Positions 26,336-35,999 are shown, counted from the first letter of the stretch. The stretch is 64,000 nucleotides of DNA from Phycisphaerales bacterium (GCA_020849615.1 JADLFW010000013.1:1-64000), one strand, 5' to 3'. Translations and numbers: made by a program. Notes: generated by a model from the sequence alone, not told the origin.

Positions 26336-27883
26336 ATGGCCCGCCCGCGCATGAATCCCCACCCCCCTCATCCCACCCCCAACCCGCCCCCGCACGCCGC
26401 CCGCTTCCTCCGTCCGGCGCGGGCCAGGCCCGGCATCTACCGCTTCGACGCCGCCGCCATCCTCGATGCCGCCGGGCTCGCCCTTGCCCCGGGGTCGATG
26501 CTGATCGAGATCGCCGGGCCGGGCCCGGGCGGGGCGCCCCCCGACGACCTCCCCGGCCCGGCCAGCTTCCCCCTTGCCGGGCGGTTCACCATCCTCGCGG
26601 TGGATACCCCCCCGCGCGTCGATGCCCATCCCGCTTCACTTCGCGCCCACCGGATCCCGCTGCCGACCTCCATCCTCATCCCCCCGTTCATCAACACCCA
26701 CACCCACCTCGACCTCACCCACATCGGGCCGCGGCCGCACGACCCCGCCGCGGGGTTCATTGGGTTTGTCGAACTCGTCCGCGCCAGCCGGGCCTGCAGC
26801 GAGGAGGAGATCACCGCCTCCGTCCTCCGCGGCGCGGAACTCTCCCTCCGGGCCGGGGTGGTGGCGGTGGGGGATATCGCCGGCGCACCCCGCGGCGAAC
26901 CCCAGTTCAGCCCGGCCCGCGCATTGGCCTCAACCCCCCTCGGCGGGGTCAGCTTCATCGAGTTCTTCGGCATCGGGAAGGGTGAGGCCCGGGGGTTCGA
27001 ACGCCTGGATCAGATCACCAGCGAAGCCGGGCGGGCCGGGCCCGGCGGCCGAATCCGGCTCGGCCTGCAGCCGCACGCGACGAACACGGTCTCTCCCCGC
27101 CTCTACGCCCGCGCGGGCCGCGTGGCCTCGGAACTGGGCCTTCCCATCTGCACCCACCTCGCCGAGACTCCCGAGGAACGGGCCTTCATCGCCGAGGCCG
27201 GCGGCCCGCAGCGTGAGCTGCTGGAGCGGCTGGGGATCTGGGATGATTCGATGCTCGCCGACATCGGGCTGGGCCGTTCGCCCATCGCCCACCTCGCCGA
27301 GATCCTGCCGATGGCGAAGTGGCTGGCTGTCCACATCAACGACTGCGGCGATGCCGATCTCGAGATCCTGGCCCGGTCGCGGGTGTCGGTGGCCTACTGC
27401 CCGCGGGCCTCCGCCTACTTCGGCGCTGAACGCACCTTCGGCCCGCACCGCTACCGCGATCTCATCCGGGCGGGCGTGCCCGTCGCCCTGGGGACTGACT
27501 CGATCATCAACCTGCCGGCGGGCGCGGATGCACCGGGCGGGCCGGGCCTGAGCGTTCTGGAGGAGATGCGTTTCCTTCACGCGCGCGATGGGGTCGATCC
27601 ACTGATTCTGCTGGCGATGGGCACGATCAACGCCGCCCGGGCATTGAATATGGATGAGCGGGCGTTTGCCTTTGGGCCCGGCGCTTCCCCCGCGGGGCTG
27701 GTGGCGGTGGATATCGCTGATGGCCCCGCCTCAGCCGCGGGGCTCGTCACGAATAAGGGTAATCCCCTGTTACTGCTAGTTCGGAATAGATCTTGTCCAA
27801 CGCGAATTCGCGGTGAAGTTCCTGACCGAAACCGCCTAGCATCCGATCCTCCTTTGAATGACTCCGAGGAACAACCACGATGA
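26336..27883 (+). CDS. Amidohydrolase-family deaminase (aminodeoxyfutalosine/guanine deaminase-like)
   Basis: A 515-residue amidohydrolase. Metal ligands visible: H122 and H124 in INTHTHLDLTH, a later histidine in CTHLAETPEE, a His in VHINDCGDAD and the catalytic Asp in LGTDSIINLP. The chlorohydrolase/deaminase (TRZ/ATZ) subfamily includes the aminodeoxyfutalosine deaminases of menaquinone synthesis; that substrate is plausible but not shown. A Pro-rich N-terminus of about 60 residues precedes the domain. The start is uncertain (26336 or 26351). The stop overlaps the ResB gene by four bases, so it is cotranscribed with cytochrome c maturation genes. Confidence 0.8.
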   Translation: MARPRMNPHPPHPTPNPPPHAARFLRPARARPGIYRFDAAAILDAAGLALAPGSMLIEIAGPGPGGAPPDDLPGPASFPLAGRFTILAVDTPPRVDAHPASLRAHRIPLPTSILIPPFINTHTHLDLTHIGPRPHDPAAGFIGFVELVRASRACSEEEITASVLRGAELSLRAGVVAVGDIAGAPRGEPQFSPARALASTPLGGVSFIEFFGIGKGEARGFERLDQITSEAGRAGPGGRIRLGLQPHATNTVSPRLYARAGRVASELGLPICTHLAETPEERAFIAEAGGPQRELLERLGIWDDSMLADIGLGRSPIAHLAEILPMAKWLAVHINDCGDADLEILARSRVSVAYCPRASAYFGAERTFGPHRYRDLIRAGVPVALGTDSIINLPAGADAPGGPGLSVLEEMRFLHARDGVDPLILLAMGTINAARALNMDERAFAFGPGASPAGLVAVDIADGPASAAGLVTNKGNPLLLLVRNRSCPTRIRGEVPDRNRLASDPPLNDSEEQPR

Positions 27884-30540
27884 GCGCCAAGTGGGAACGC
27901 AGCAAGCGGTGGGATGACCAGCACATCCCGCCCGCGCTGTGGCCCGTCAAATGGCTGCTGCGGGCGCTGAGCTCGATCTGGCTGGCGGTGATCCTGCTGC
28001 TGCTGGTCGCCGCCTACGGCGCGCTGGCGAGCATCCCGATCGGGATGGTGGCGCAGATCCCCACCTTCCTGATCTACGGCATCACGCTGGTCGTGACGGT
28101 CGCGGTCGCGGCGGGTGTGCCGTGGTTCCTGGCCCGGACGGCGTTGAAGCGGGCCCCGCTGCTGGTGCGATTCCCTGTCCTGTTCCTGGTGCTGGTCGGC
28201 TTTGGAATCCTCGGCGGTGTGCTGTGGTTCCGGGAGCTCTGGCCCGCGCTGCACTACGACCCCGCGACGGGCCGGGGGCTGATGCTCTTCTCCGGCTTCG
28301 TGAAGGCCAACAGCGCCACCACGCTGCGGCGGCTACCGATCCTCGAGATGTCGGAACTGGAGTTCTACTCCTGGTGGCCGCTGCGGGTCGTCCTGTTGCT
28401 CTTCGTGTTGAACCTGGTCGTCGCGACGATCCGCCGCATCGAGTTCATCTTTGTCAACATCGGCGTCCTCACCGTCCACACCGGTATCGTGGTGATCGCG
28501 CTGGGCAGCGTGTACTACTCCGGTCTCAAGCTGGAGGGGGACACGATCCTGCTCGCCGGGCAGCCCGACCGCGGGGGCACGCCCGGGCCGGGCCCGTTTC
28601 AGGATGCCTTCTACGACAACACCCGCGTGGCGCTGTACATCTCGCAGGACCGCGGGTGGGAGGCCCGGGTGCTGCGCGGGGTGCCGCGGTACAACGACTA
28701 CAACATCGGCGCGGTCAGCAGCCGCACCGCGACCGAGGCCTCGCGCCGCGATGTCCCGTGGCTCACCGCCGGCAACTCGCGCCCTCTCGATATCGCGGTC
28801 CCCGCCTCCCCCCTGGGCCTCGTCGATCCGGCCCTCTCCTTCCGCCTGGTCGGCTTTGCTTCGTACGCCGAGTCGGTTGAGGACTGGGCGCAGGTTGACC
28901 CATCCATCCCGGGCGCTGTCGCGCCGGGCCGGGCCCTCAACCCCCTCCGCACCGTCTACCTCTACAGCGAACTCCCCGATCAGCAGGGCCGCGTCTCGAC
29001 CGATCCCGCCTTCGCCTTCACGCTCCTGCCCGCCGAGGCCCGGACACGGATCGCCGAGAACGCCGTGATGTCGGTCGAGTACACGATCGGCATGTCGGAA
29101 TCCCGGTGGAGCGACCTGTCCACGCCGCTGCCCGAGGGCGCCCGCGGCGCGCTCATCGTCGAGGTCCCGGGCAAGGGCGAAGGCGGCGGCGTGTTCCGAG
29201 CGGTCTACCCCGCGACGCCGCGGCAGGACATCAAGGTCGGCGAGACGGGCTACACCCTGAACATCAAGGAACTGGCGCCCAGCCCGCCCTTCCCCATCAT
29301 CACGCCGGGCTACCGCGATGCCCAGAGCAGCATGGCGGTGGTGCGCATCACCGGGCCCGACGGCCAAGGCTTCGACCGCTGGGTCTACCACCGCTTCCCC
29401 GAGATCAGCCAGGACATGCTCGACGAGGTCAACGACCGCGGCATGCCCAAGCGCCGCGACCCCGACCCCGCCGTCTCCGTCCGCTACATCGACGCCGGCC
29501 TCATCCACGTCTATTTCGATGAGCGTCCCGATGGCGCCTGCCGGGCCCTCATCCGCGAGCCGGGCGGCAAGGTCCGCACCGAGAACCTCGCCGCCGATGG
29601 GCTGCTCAAGGACATGGTCCCCAAGGTGAGCCTCAGGCTCGCCGAGCGCTGGGCCCACGCCGAGCCCATCGAGCGGCCTATGCCCGTCGAGCCCGCGCAG
29701 CAGGACCGCTCCCTCATCGGCACGCGCGACAAGTCCATGCTCGCCGTCGAGGTGTCGCTCGCGGGCACGGCCTGGAAGCGGATCGTGTGGCTTCCCTTCA
29801 CGCGCTACCTCGGGCTCGACACCGACACCGAGCGGCCGGTCGAGCTCCCCGATGGCCGCCGGCTCCGCCTGGCCTTCGGCCGCCAGCAGCACAGCCTCGG
29901 CAATCCCAGCGCGCCGTTCCGCATCTCGCTGGTGAACTTCGAGATGATCGCGTACGACCACCGGGGCGCGCCCCGCGATTACCAGTCGGTGGTGCGGGTC
30001 GAGCCCTCGGTCGCCGGCACGTTCGCGCCCTACGAGCACATCACCAAGCTCAACGCCCCGCTGCGGGCCCCGTTCATGTGGTCCGGGGCGCGCAGTTGGA
30101 TCGCCAATGCCGGACTTACGTTCGCCGGCGGCCTCAGCCCTTTCCAGTTCAAGCTCAGCCAGGCCGGCTGGGATGCGGAAGGCTGGAAGCAGTCCCAGGC
30201 GCTCGCCGACCAGGGCCTCATCCCGCGCCCCTACGCCCAGTTCACGATCCTGGGTGTCGGCAACAACCCGGGCATCCATATCGTCGCGCTGGGCGCGGTG
30301 CTGATGGCCATCGGCATCCCGTGGGCGTTCTACATCAAGCCGCTGATCCTCCGCCGCCGCAAGGCGCAGATCCAGGCCCGGATCGCCGCCGGAACCTACA
30401 CGCCCCCGGCCCGGAGGGGGGGCCCGGCCCGCGCCGCCGGGGCGGGCCTGAACGGATCAACGAACGGCGCTGCCGATTCGCCGCACGATGATGTCGCGGA
30501 GGCGGGCCGCGAGCCCGCGCACGGAGGAAGGTTGCGATGA
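27880..30540 (+). CDS. ResB/CcsB (Ccs1)-like cytochrome c maturation protein
   Basis: An 886-residue membrane protein. Membrane segments lie at about residues 30-50, 58-80, 96-118, 168-185 and 196-215, then a very large extracytoplasmic domain (about 220-800), then a last segment at about 805-825 with GIHIVALGAVLMAIGIPWAF. ResB/CcsB presents apocytochrome c and haem during system II maturation. The exported domain is longer than in most ResB proteins. It is translationally coupled on both sides (ATGA overlaps) to the amidohydrolase and to CcsA. Together with CcsA it would mature ActE and the CoxB haem domain. Confidence 0.85.
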   Translation: MSAKWERSKRWDDQHIPPALWPVKWLLRALSSIWLAVILLLLVAAYGALASIPIGMVAQIPTFLIYGITLVVTVAVAAGVPWFLARTALKRAPLLVRFPVLFLVLVGFGILGGVLWFRELWPALHYDPATGRGLMLFSGFVKANSATTLRRLPILEMSELEFYSWWPLRVVLLLFVLNLVVATIRRIEFIFVNIGVLTVHTGIVVIALGSVYYSGLKLEGDTILLAGQPDRGGTPGPGPFQDAFYDNTRVALYISQDRGWEARVLRGVPRYNDYNIGAVSSRTATEASRRDVPWLTAGNSRPLDIAVPASPLGLVDPALSFRLVGFASYAESVEDWAQVDPSIPGAVAPGRALNPLRTVYLYSELPDQQGRVSTDPAFAFTLLPAEARTRIAENAVMSVEYTIGMSESRWSDLSTPLPEGARGALIVEVPGKGEGGGVFRAVYPATPRQDIKVGETGYTLNIKELAPSPPFPIITPGYRDAQSSMAVVRITGPDGQGFDRWVYHRFPEISQDMLDEVNDRGMPKRRDPDPAVSVRYIDAGLIHVYFDERPDGACRALIREPGGKVRTENLAADGLLKDMVPKVSLRLAERWAHAEPIERPMPVEPAQQDRSLIGTRDKSMLAVEVSLAGTAWKRIVWLPFTRYLGLDTDTERPVELPDGRRLRLAFGRQQHSLGNPSAPFRISLVNFEMIAYDHRGAPRDYQSVVRVEPSVAGTFAPYEHITKLNAPLRAPFMWSGARSWIANAGLTFAGGLSPFQFKLSQAGWDAEGWKQSQALADQGLIPRPYAQFTILGVGNNPGIHIVALGAVLMAIGIPWAFYIKPLILRRRKAQIQARIAAGTYTPPARRGGPARAAGAGLNGSTNGAADSPHDDVAEAGREPAHGGRLR

Positions 30541-32384
30541 AGAACAGGCACGAAGGGATCGCGTTGCTGGTGGCGCTGGCCATCGCGGTGGTGTCGCTGG
30601 TGCTGCCGGGCCCGGCCCGCGCTCAGACCGCCCCCGCCGGCAACGAGCATCCCGCGACCGAGGTCGTCACGCGCGGCGCTGCGCAACTGGCCAACCCCTT
30701 CGGCGAGGCCGACCCTAAGGCCGCGGCCCGGATGTCCGCCGAGCAGAAGATCGCCTTCTCCCGCGCGGTCGATCTCTCGCCGCTCCGCGATCTGGCCGTC
30801 TTCCACAACGGCCGCGTCAAGATCCTCGACTCGCTGGCCCGCGAGACCGTCCACGTCATCACGGGCCGCAAGGACTACCAGGAGGTCCCGATACCCGGCG
30901 GCTCCGGGGTTTCCGGGAAGCACAGCTTCGACCCGCTCTTCACCTTCCTCGACCTCACCATCGATCCCGGCTACTACATCGAGCGTCCGCTCATCGGCAT
31001 CGATTTCCTCCCGCTCCGCCGGGCCTTCCTGGAAGCCGCTTTCCCCGGCGATGACGCCATGCAGGACCGCTGGCTCAAGCTCACCCGCATCACCCCCGTC
31101 ATGGTGATGCGCCACGGCGATGCCATCATCGAAAAGCACCTCTCCGATGAGCCTTACCGCCGGGCCATCTCGAGCCTCGACCGCGGCCTCTCGCTGTGGC
31201 AGGAGAGCAAATCCAACCTCGAGATGATCGCCCCCGCCGCGAAGGACAAACCCTGGGCGCACCTCTCCACCCTGCCCGATGATCACCCGGCCCGGCGGGC
31301 TGCGCTCGACCTCGGCGCGGCGTGGCGAGCGGGCGATGCCGCGGGCGTGAACCGTGCGGCCGCCACGCTCGCCGCGGAACTGCCGAAGATCAACCCGGGC
31401 GTCTACCCGACGGGCCGGCGCTCGCTCGAGCTCACCTACAACCGGGTCAACGCCTTCGAGTGGGGCTACTGGGCCTACGCCATCGCCCTCGTCACGCTCC
31501 TCATCGCCTTCGGCACGGGCCGCAGGACCCTCATCGCCATCGGCATCGCCACCCTCGCCGTGGCCCTGGGCCTGCACGCCTTCGGCTTCATCACCCGCTG
31601 CCTCATCGCCGAACGCTTCGCCATCCAGAATCAGTTCGAATCCATGACGGGCCTGAGCCTCTTCGGCGCCGCCGTCGGGTCGGTCATCATGCTCGCCAAG
31701 CGCCAGTGGCTTTTCGGCGCCGCCGCCGCGGGGCTGGGGTTCCTGGTCCTCATCACCGCGACGCAGACGAAGATCCCGGGCCAGTACATCGAGCGCGAGG
31801 CCGCCATCCTCAACACCAGCGTGCTGCTCAAGTACCACGTCACCACCGTGCTGGTCTCCTACGGCCTCATCACCCTGGGCTTCATCGTCAGCCTCTTCTA
31901 CCTCGCCACCTACTACTTCGGGAAGCTGACCCGCCCCGCGACGGCCTCGCCCGCGCCGGCCCGGGTCGCCATCGCCGGCATGCCGGGCGTCAAGATGGAG
32001 CTCAGCGCCGTCGATGAAACCGCGGCCGTGGCGCTGGGGCAGTCGGGCGGGGCCGCCTCGGGCGGCCGGGCCCGGATCCTCCGCGACCTCGACACCGCGC
32101 AGATGACCATCCTCCAGCTCGCCTTCTGGACGCTGGGCGTCGGCATCCTGCTGGGCGCGTGGTGGGCCGACCACTCCTGGGGCCGCTGGTGGGCCTTTGA
32201 CCCGAAAGAGACCTGGGCCCTCATCACCTGGATCATCTACCTCATCGTCGTGCACGTGCGCCTGGCGACCGGCAAGAACCGCGACCTCATCACCGCCTGG
32301 CTCAGCGTCGCCGGCTTCATCGTCATGCTCTGGACCTACTTCGGCGTCAACCTCCTGCTGCCGGGCCTGCACGCGTATGCGTGA
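30537..32384 (+). CDS. ResC/CcsA-like cytochrome c haem lyase subunit
   Basis: A 615-residue protein with a signal-like N-terminus, a soluble extracytoplasmic domain (about residues 30-305) and a C-terminal membrane block of about eight segments. The tryptophan-rich haem-handling motif WGRWWAFDPKETWALITW lies near residue 548, diagnostic of the CcmF/CcmC/CcsA superfamily; histidine in LLKYHVTTVLVSYG is a likely haem ligand. Typical CcsA is about 320 residues, so the exported N-terminal half is an addition seen in fused or extended planctomycete forms. It partners the ResB protein encoded immediately upstream. Confidence 0.88.
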   Translation: MKNRHEGIALLVALAIAVVSLVLPGPARAQTAPAGNEHPATEVVTRGAAQLANPFGEADPKAAARMSAEQKIAFSRAVDLSPLRDLAVFHNGRVKILDSLARETVHVITGRKDYQEVPIPGGSGVSGKHSFDPLFTFLDLTIDPGYYIERPLIGIDFLPLRRAFLEAAFPGDDAMQDRWLKLTRITPVMVMRHGDAIIEKHLSDEPYRRAISSLDRGLSLWQESKSNLEMIAPAAKDKPWAHLSTLPDDHPARRAALDLGAAWRAGDAAGVNRAAATLAAELPKINPGVYPTGRRSLELTYNRVNAFEWGYWAYAIALVTLLIAFGTGRRTLIAIGIATLAVALGLHAFGFITRCLIAERFAIQNQFESMTGLSLFGAAVGSVIMLAKRQWLFGAAAAGLGFLVLITATQTKIPGQYIEREAAILNTSVLLKYHVTTVLVSYGLITLGFIVSLFYLATYYFGKLTRPATASPAPARVAIAGMPGVKMELSAVDETAAVALGQSGGAASGGRARILRDLDTAQMTILQLAFWTLGVGILLGAWWADHSWGRWWAFDPKETWALITWIIYLIVVHVRLATGKNRDLITAWLSVAGFIVMLWTYFGVNLLLPGLHAYA

Positions 32385-33081
32385 GGCAGGCACGAAGGCA
32401 CCAAGGCACGCAGGGACGAAGGGGAAGAGACTTCCGCGCTCGTTCTTCGCCGCGGGCCCCGAGGCCCTCGCCCCCGCGCTGCTGGGCCAGCGCCTCGTCC
32501 GCATCCTCCCCGATGGCACCCGCCTGGCCGGGCTGATCGTCGAGACCGAGGCCTACCTCGGCGTCGAGGACCGCGCTGCCCACTCCTTCGGCGGCCGCCG
32601 CACGCAGCGAGTGAAATCGATGTACCAACGCCCCGGTACGGCGTACGTGTACTTCACCTACGGCATGCACTACTGCTTCAACGTGGTGTGCGGCGCGGTG
32701 GATGAGCCCGTGGCTGTGCTCATCCGCGCTCTGGAGCCGACGGAAGGGCTGGAGGCGATGCGGGCGGCCCGCGCGGGCCGGCCCGGCAAGGGCGGTATGG
32801 TCGCGGCCCGGCGCGATCCCGCGCGTGTGGTGCGGGATGGTGAACTGTGCAGCGGCCCGGCGAAGCTGTGCCGGGCCATGTCGATCGACAGGAGCCTGGA
32901 TGGGGCCGATCTGGTGAAGGATGACCGTTTCTTCATCGAAACCGGCCGCAGCGCCGATCTAGAACCACGGATGATCGGCCGGGCCCGGCGGATCGGCGTT
33001 GACTACGCCGGCGACTGGGCCCGTCGGGAACTGCGGTGGTTCGTGCGGGGTAACCCGAACGTGAGCAGACCACCCCGATGA
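32377..33081 (+). CDS. DNA-3-methyladenine glycosylase (AAG/MPG family)
   Basis: A 234-residue base-excision repair enzyme. Family motifs: VETEAYLG with the catalytic Glu, EDRAAHSFGGRR, then YVYFTYGMHYCFNVV with the intercalating Tyr, and LIRALEP with the conserved Arg. It removes alkylated purines from DNA. The only start before the domain is ATG 32377, which overlaps the ccsA stop by eight bases. The first 18 residues (REAGTKAPRHAGTKGKR) are basic, unlike the family, and are encoded by an ACGAAGGCAC-type intergenic repeat, so the gene appears to have gained its start from that repeat. Confidence 0.9.
   Translation: MREAGTKAPRHAGTKGKRLPRSFFAAGPEALAPALLGQRLVRILPDGTRLAGLIVETEAYLGVEDRAAHSFGGRRTQRVKSMYQRPGTAYVYFTYGMHYCFNVVCGAVDEPVAVLIRALEPTEGLEAMRAARAGRPGKGGMVAARRDPARVVRDGELCSGPAKLCRAMSIDRSLDGADLVKDDRFFIETGRSADLEPRMIGRARRIGVDYAGDWARRELRWFVRGNPNVSRPPR
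32388..32430. repeat. ACGAAGGCAC-type repeat forming the 5' end of the glycosylase gene
   Basis: Four imperfect copies of a unit close to GGCACGAA(G) stand in tandem (GCACGAAGGCACCAAGGCAC and on). Repeats of this kind are common between planctomycete genes; here the repeat is translated. Confidence 0.55.
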
Positions 33082-33217
33082 GCGGGCGGGGGAGTCGGGA
33101 ATGAACCCCAGGCCCGGCGACCCTGGGCGGTCCTTGGCCCGGGATTGCCGGAGGCCCTAGCATTCACGCCCACGGATGGGGTTCTCGTCCCGTCCACGGC
33201 TGAGGGAGTGTCCGAGA

Positions 33218-33613
33218 GTGGCCGATCCGTACAAGGTCGACTTCCAGACCATGCGTGCCAAGAGCGGGGGCTACCCGCCCGAGGCGTTTCAGTTCGTGCG
33301 TGAAGGCCTGGCCCACACCGTCAAGATGGTGCACGGCGCCGACACGGATGAGAGCGAGGATGAGCGCCGCCACGTCAGCGGGCAGCAGCTGTGCCTGGGC
33401 CTGAAGGACCACGCCGTCCGCCAGTACGGGCTCCTGGCCCGGACCGTGCTCGAGCGGTGGGGGATCCGGGCCACCAGCGACTTCGGCAAGATCGTCTTCG
33501 CGATGATCGACGCCGGGCTGATGCGCAAGACCGATGATGACTCCCTCGAGGATTTCTGCGGCGTCTACGACTTCGATGAGGCCTTCGCCACCCCCGCCAG
33601 CGCGGGCGTGTGA
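33218..33613 (+). CDS. Conserved hypothetical protein
   Basis: A 131-residue cytoplasmic protein with the conserved core RRHVSGQQL and LERWGIRATSDFGKIVF and a C-terminal EDFCGVYDFDEAF. Proteins with this core are widespread in planctomycetes and a few other phyla and have no known role. The GTG at 33218 is preferred because of GAGGGAG about nine bases upstream; the frame is open 14 codons further. It is monocistronic and followed by a strong terminator. Confidence 0.75.
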   Translation: MADPYKVDFQTMRAKSGGYPPEAFQFVREGLAHTVKMVHGADTDESEDERRHVSGQQLCLGLKDHAVRQYGLLARTVLERWGIRATSDFGKIVFAMIDAGLMRKTDDDSLEDFCGVYDFDEAFATPASAGV

Positions 33614-33639
33614 GCCGGCTTCAGACTTGGATACTCAGC

Positions 33640-33674
33640 CGGGCCCGCGAGCGATCGCGGGCCCGATTGTTTTT
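33640..33674 (+). terminator. Rho-independent terminator after the conserved hypothetical gene
   Basis: Perfect 11-bp GC stem (33640-33650 with 33655-33665, loop GCGA) followed by ATTGTTTTTG. Confidence 0.9.
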
Positions 33675-33708
33675 GACCCCCGTCGTCACTTTCGGATAGC
33701 GTAGAGGC

Positions 33709-35265
33709 ATGCCGGAGGCCGAGACCCCCAAGCCAACACCGCCCGAAGCCGCGCCCACCCAGCCCGCGCCGGTGGCGGCGGAAGTCAAGGTGACCGTCGA
33801 GCCCCCGACCGACTGGCGGCGCGTCCACCTCTGGCACATCCAGCCCGTGCGCGATGCCCTCGTCGTGCTGCTGGTGCTCGGCATCTTCCAGCTCGGCTAC
33901 GTGCTGCGCGGCGTGACGGTCCCGCTGCTGCTCGCCGTGCTGCTGGCTTATCTCTTCGAGCCTCTCGTGGACCGCATGACCCGGGGCGACCGCATGAGGC
34001 GCCCGTTCGCGGCGGGCGTGATCATCGCGGCTATGGTGATCGGCGTGGGCGGGCCCGTGCTGCTTGGGGTGGGCTTCGCCGCCGTGCAGACCGTCTCGTA
34101 CACGCAGACGCTGGCGACCAACCTGGGCAAGTTGCAGGCCTCGCTGGCGGCCCCGAATGACGCCGCTCTCGCCGATGCCGTCCCCGAGCGGTGGCGCCCT
34201 TTCCGCGATTTCGCGGTTGGAATCGAGACCGCGCCCCGCCTCCCGCCCCCCGAGCCCGAAGAGGCCGGGGCCGCGGCTCCTGAATCGCCCGCCGCGCCGA
34301 AGGCCACCGCGCCCGCGGAACCCGGCACGCCCGGGACATCCGGAAAGGCCGCCGGGGCGGCGACCAAGGGCGGCGAGGTCCCGAAAGCGGACCCCGCCCT
34401 CGCCCAGGCGGAGCAGAAGGTCGATATCGAGGCCGAGCAGCGCCCCATCGAGCGGCTCATCGCAAGATCGTCGAGCTACCTCCGCGAGTTCTTCGAGGCC
34501 GCCGCCAAGTTCATCGGCAAGGGGGCGCTGGGCGCGGGCGCGACCGCCGTGCAGGCGGCGCTGCGATTCGTCGCCGGCGCCGCCGTGCTGGTCTTCTCTC
34601 TCTTCCTCACGCTCTTCTTCTTTTTCTTCATCTCCTCCTCGTGGCCGCGCGTCAAGGGCTCCGCCATGCAGCTGATCCCGCAGTGGAGCCGCGGTCGCAC
34701 CCTCGACATCCTGGCCAAGATGGACCGGGTCATCGCCGCCTTCATCCGCGGCCGCCTCATCATCATGGCCATCATGTGCGTCTCGTTCATCATCACCTAC
34801 TGGCTCATCGGCGTCCCCGCCGCCATCGTCGTCGGCCTCGTCGGCGGCGTCCTCGCCATCGTGCCCTACCTCGCCATGATCACCCTCCCCGCCTGCTGGC
34901 TGCTCATGTGGCTCCAGCCCGTCGGGCCCGAGTGGCAGCAGACCTGGTGGTGGATCCTCTTCGCCCCGCCGGTCGCGTACTACCTCATCCAGACCACCGA
35001 TGACTACTTCTGGACCCCGCGCATCCAGGGCAAGGCCACCGACATGGACACGCCCACCATCCTCTTCACCGTCCTCGCCGGCGCCACCCTCGCCGGCTTC
35101 TACGGCGTCCTGGTCGCGATCCCCGTCGGCGCGTGCCTCAAGATCATCATCCGCGAGGCCTGGCACCCCCGCGTGAAGGCCTGGGCCGAGGGCCGCGTCC
35201 GCGACATCCTCCCCCTCTCCCGCTACTCACCCCTGGAAGCCAAGGGCGAATCCAAGAACGTCTGA
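33709..35265 (+). CDS. AI-2E family transporter (PerM/YdiK-like permease)
   Basis: A 518-residue polytopic membrane protein of the AI-2E (PF01594-type) exporter family: paired N-terminal helices near residues 40-60 and 62-82, a third near 105-125, then the family's long soluble loop, and a C-terminal block of five helices with the signature VPYLAMI and PVGACLKII. The soluble loop is expanded by an Ala/Pro/Glu-rich insert at about residues 180-240. Substrates of such permeases are usually unknown; only a few export autoinducer-2. The gene stands alone, between a terminator upstream and a stem-loop downstream. Confidence 0.87.
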   Translation: MPEAETPKPTPPEAAPTQPAPVAAEVKVTVEPPTDWRRVHLWHIQPVRDALVVLLVLGIFQLGYVLRGVTVPLLLAVLLAYLFEPLVDRMTRGDRMRRPFAAGVIIAAMVIGVGGPVLLGVGFAAVQTVSYTQTLATNLGKLQASLAAPNDAALADAVPERWRPFRDFAVGIETAPRLPPPEPEEAGAAAPESPAAPKATAPAEPGTPGTSGKAAGAATKGGEVPKADPALAQAEQKVDIEAEQRPIERLIARSSSYLREFFEAAAKFIGKGALGAGATAVQAALRFVAGAAVLVFSLFLTLFFFFFISSSWPRVKGSAMQLIPQWSRGRTLDILAKMDRVIAAFIRGRLIIMAIMCVSFIITYWLIGVPAAIVVGLVGGVLAIVPYLAMITLPACWLLMWLQPVGPEWQQTWWWILFAPPVAYYLIQTTDDYFWTPRIQGKATDMDTPTILFTVLAGATLAGFYGVLVAIPVGACLKIIIREAWHPRVKAWAEGRVRDILPLSRYSPLEAKGESKNV

Positions 35266-35300
35266 CCGCGCGCCCGCCCTCAAGATCTCCCCGGCGCTCT

Positions 35301-35329
35301 CATGAAGCCCGAATCACCCGGGTTTCATG
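35301..35329. terminator. Stem-loop downstream of the AI-2E transporter gene
   Basis: An 11-bp stem (35301-35311 with 35319-35329, one G-U pair, loop of 7) 35 bases after the stop. No T-tract follows, so termination is only possible. Confidence 0.45.
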
Positions 35330-35411
35330 GCCGTCGCCGCGCACCGCGTGTATCGATCATCAAGAGCCGGGCCGGCCGGGGGCCACGGCCCGCCTCGCCA
35401 GGGAGGGCACC

Positions 35412-35999
35412 ATGACCCCGAGCACCCCCATCACCCCCATCACGCACAGCATCACGCGCGGCCTATCGGTCATGATCATCGCCTCGCTCGCCGGCCTCGC
35501 CTCCTGCGAGCGCGAGCCGACCCCGTCCTCGACCACCCCGCCGGCGAGCCGCGAACCCGACCGCACCGGCGAGAAGCCGCACGCGGTCCCCGTTCCCAAC
35601 AGCCCCGCCACGCCCGACAAGGCGGTCCCGCCCGCGCCTTCCTCACCGGAAAAGACGCCGCCGGGCCAGCCCCCCGTGCCCGTGATCGCCTCCGAAACCA
35701 TGACCAGGTATCTCGGTGATGTCGCCGAGGCCACCACGATCCTCCGCGGCGTCCGGGATGCCTCGACAGCCGGATCCGCCGCGGCCCGCCTGAGCGAGGT
35801 CGCCGACCGCATCAACACCGGCGCCGCCGCGCTCGAAGCGCTGCCCGGCGACCAGAAGAAGCGACTGCGCGAGCAGAACCGCGCGCCGCTGGCCCGCGCC
35901 GTCGCCGACTTCCGGGCGGAGGTGGACCGCATCTCCGGCGACACCTCGCTGGGGGCGAGCCTGAAGCGCACCACCGACGGCATCCGGCTCTTTGAATAG
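35412..35999 (+). CDS. Lipoprotein of unknown function, paralogue of the next gene
   Basis: A 195-residue lipoprotein with lipobox GLASC (Cys32), a Pro/Ser/Thr-rich linker (residues 35-90) and a C-terminal helical domain (about 95-195). The end EVDRISGD...GIRLFE parallels EIDRLTKN...SVKLFE of the protein encoded at 36210-36749, so the two genes are tandem paralogues. The ATG at 35412 has GGGAGGG four bases upstream. No domain is recognised. Confidence 0.75.
   Translation: MTPSTPITPITHSITRGLSVMIIASLAGLASCEREPTPSSTTPPASREPDRTGEKPHAVPVPNSPATPDKAVPPAPSSPEKTPPGQPPVPVIASETMTRYLGDVAEATTILRGVRDASTAGSAAARLSEVADRINTGAAALEALPGDQKKRLREQNRAPLARAVADFRAEVDRISGDTSLGASLKRTTDGIRLFE

Noticed and set aside
28333..32519. 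Long minus-strand open frames opposite the ccs genes
   Set aside because: They mirror the CcsB and CcsA coding frames; no ribosome-binding sites and no conserved motif.
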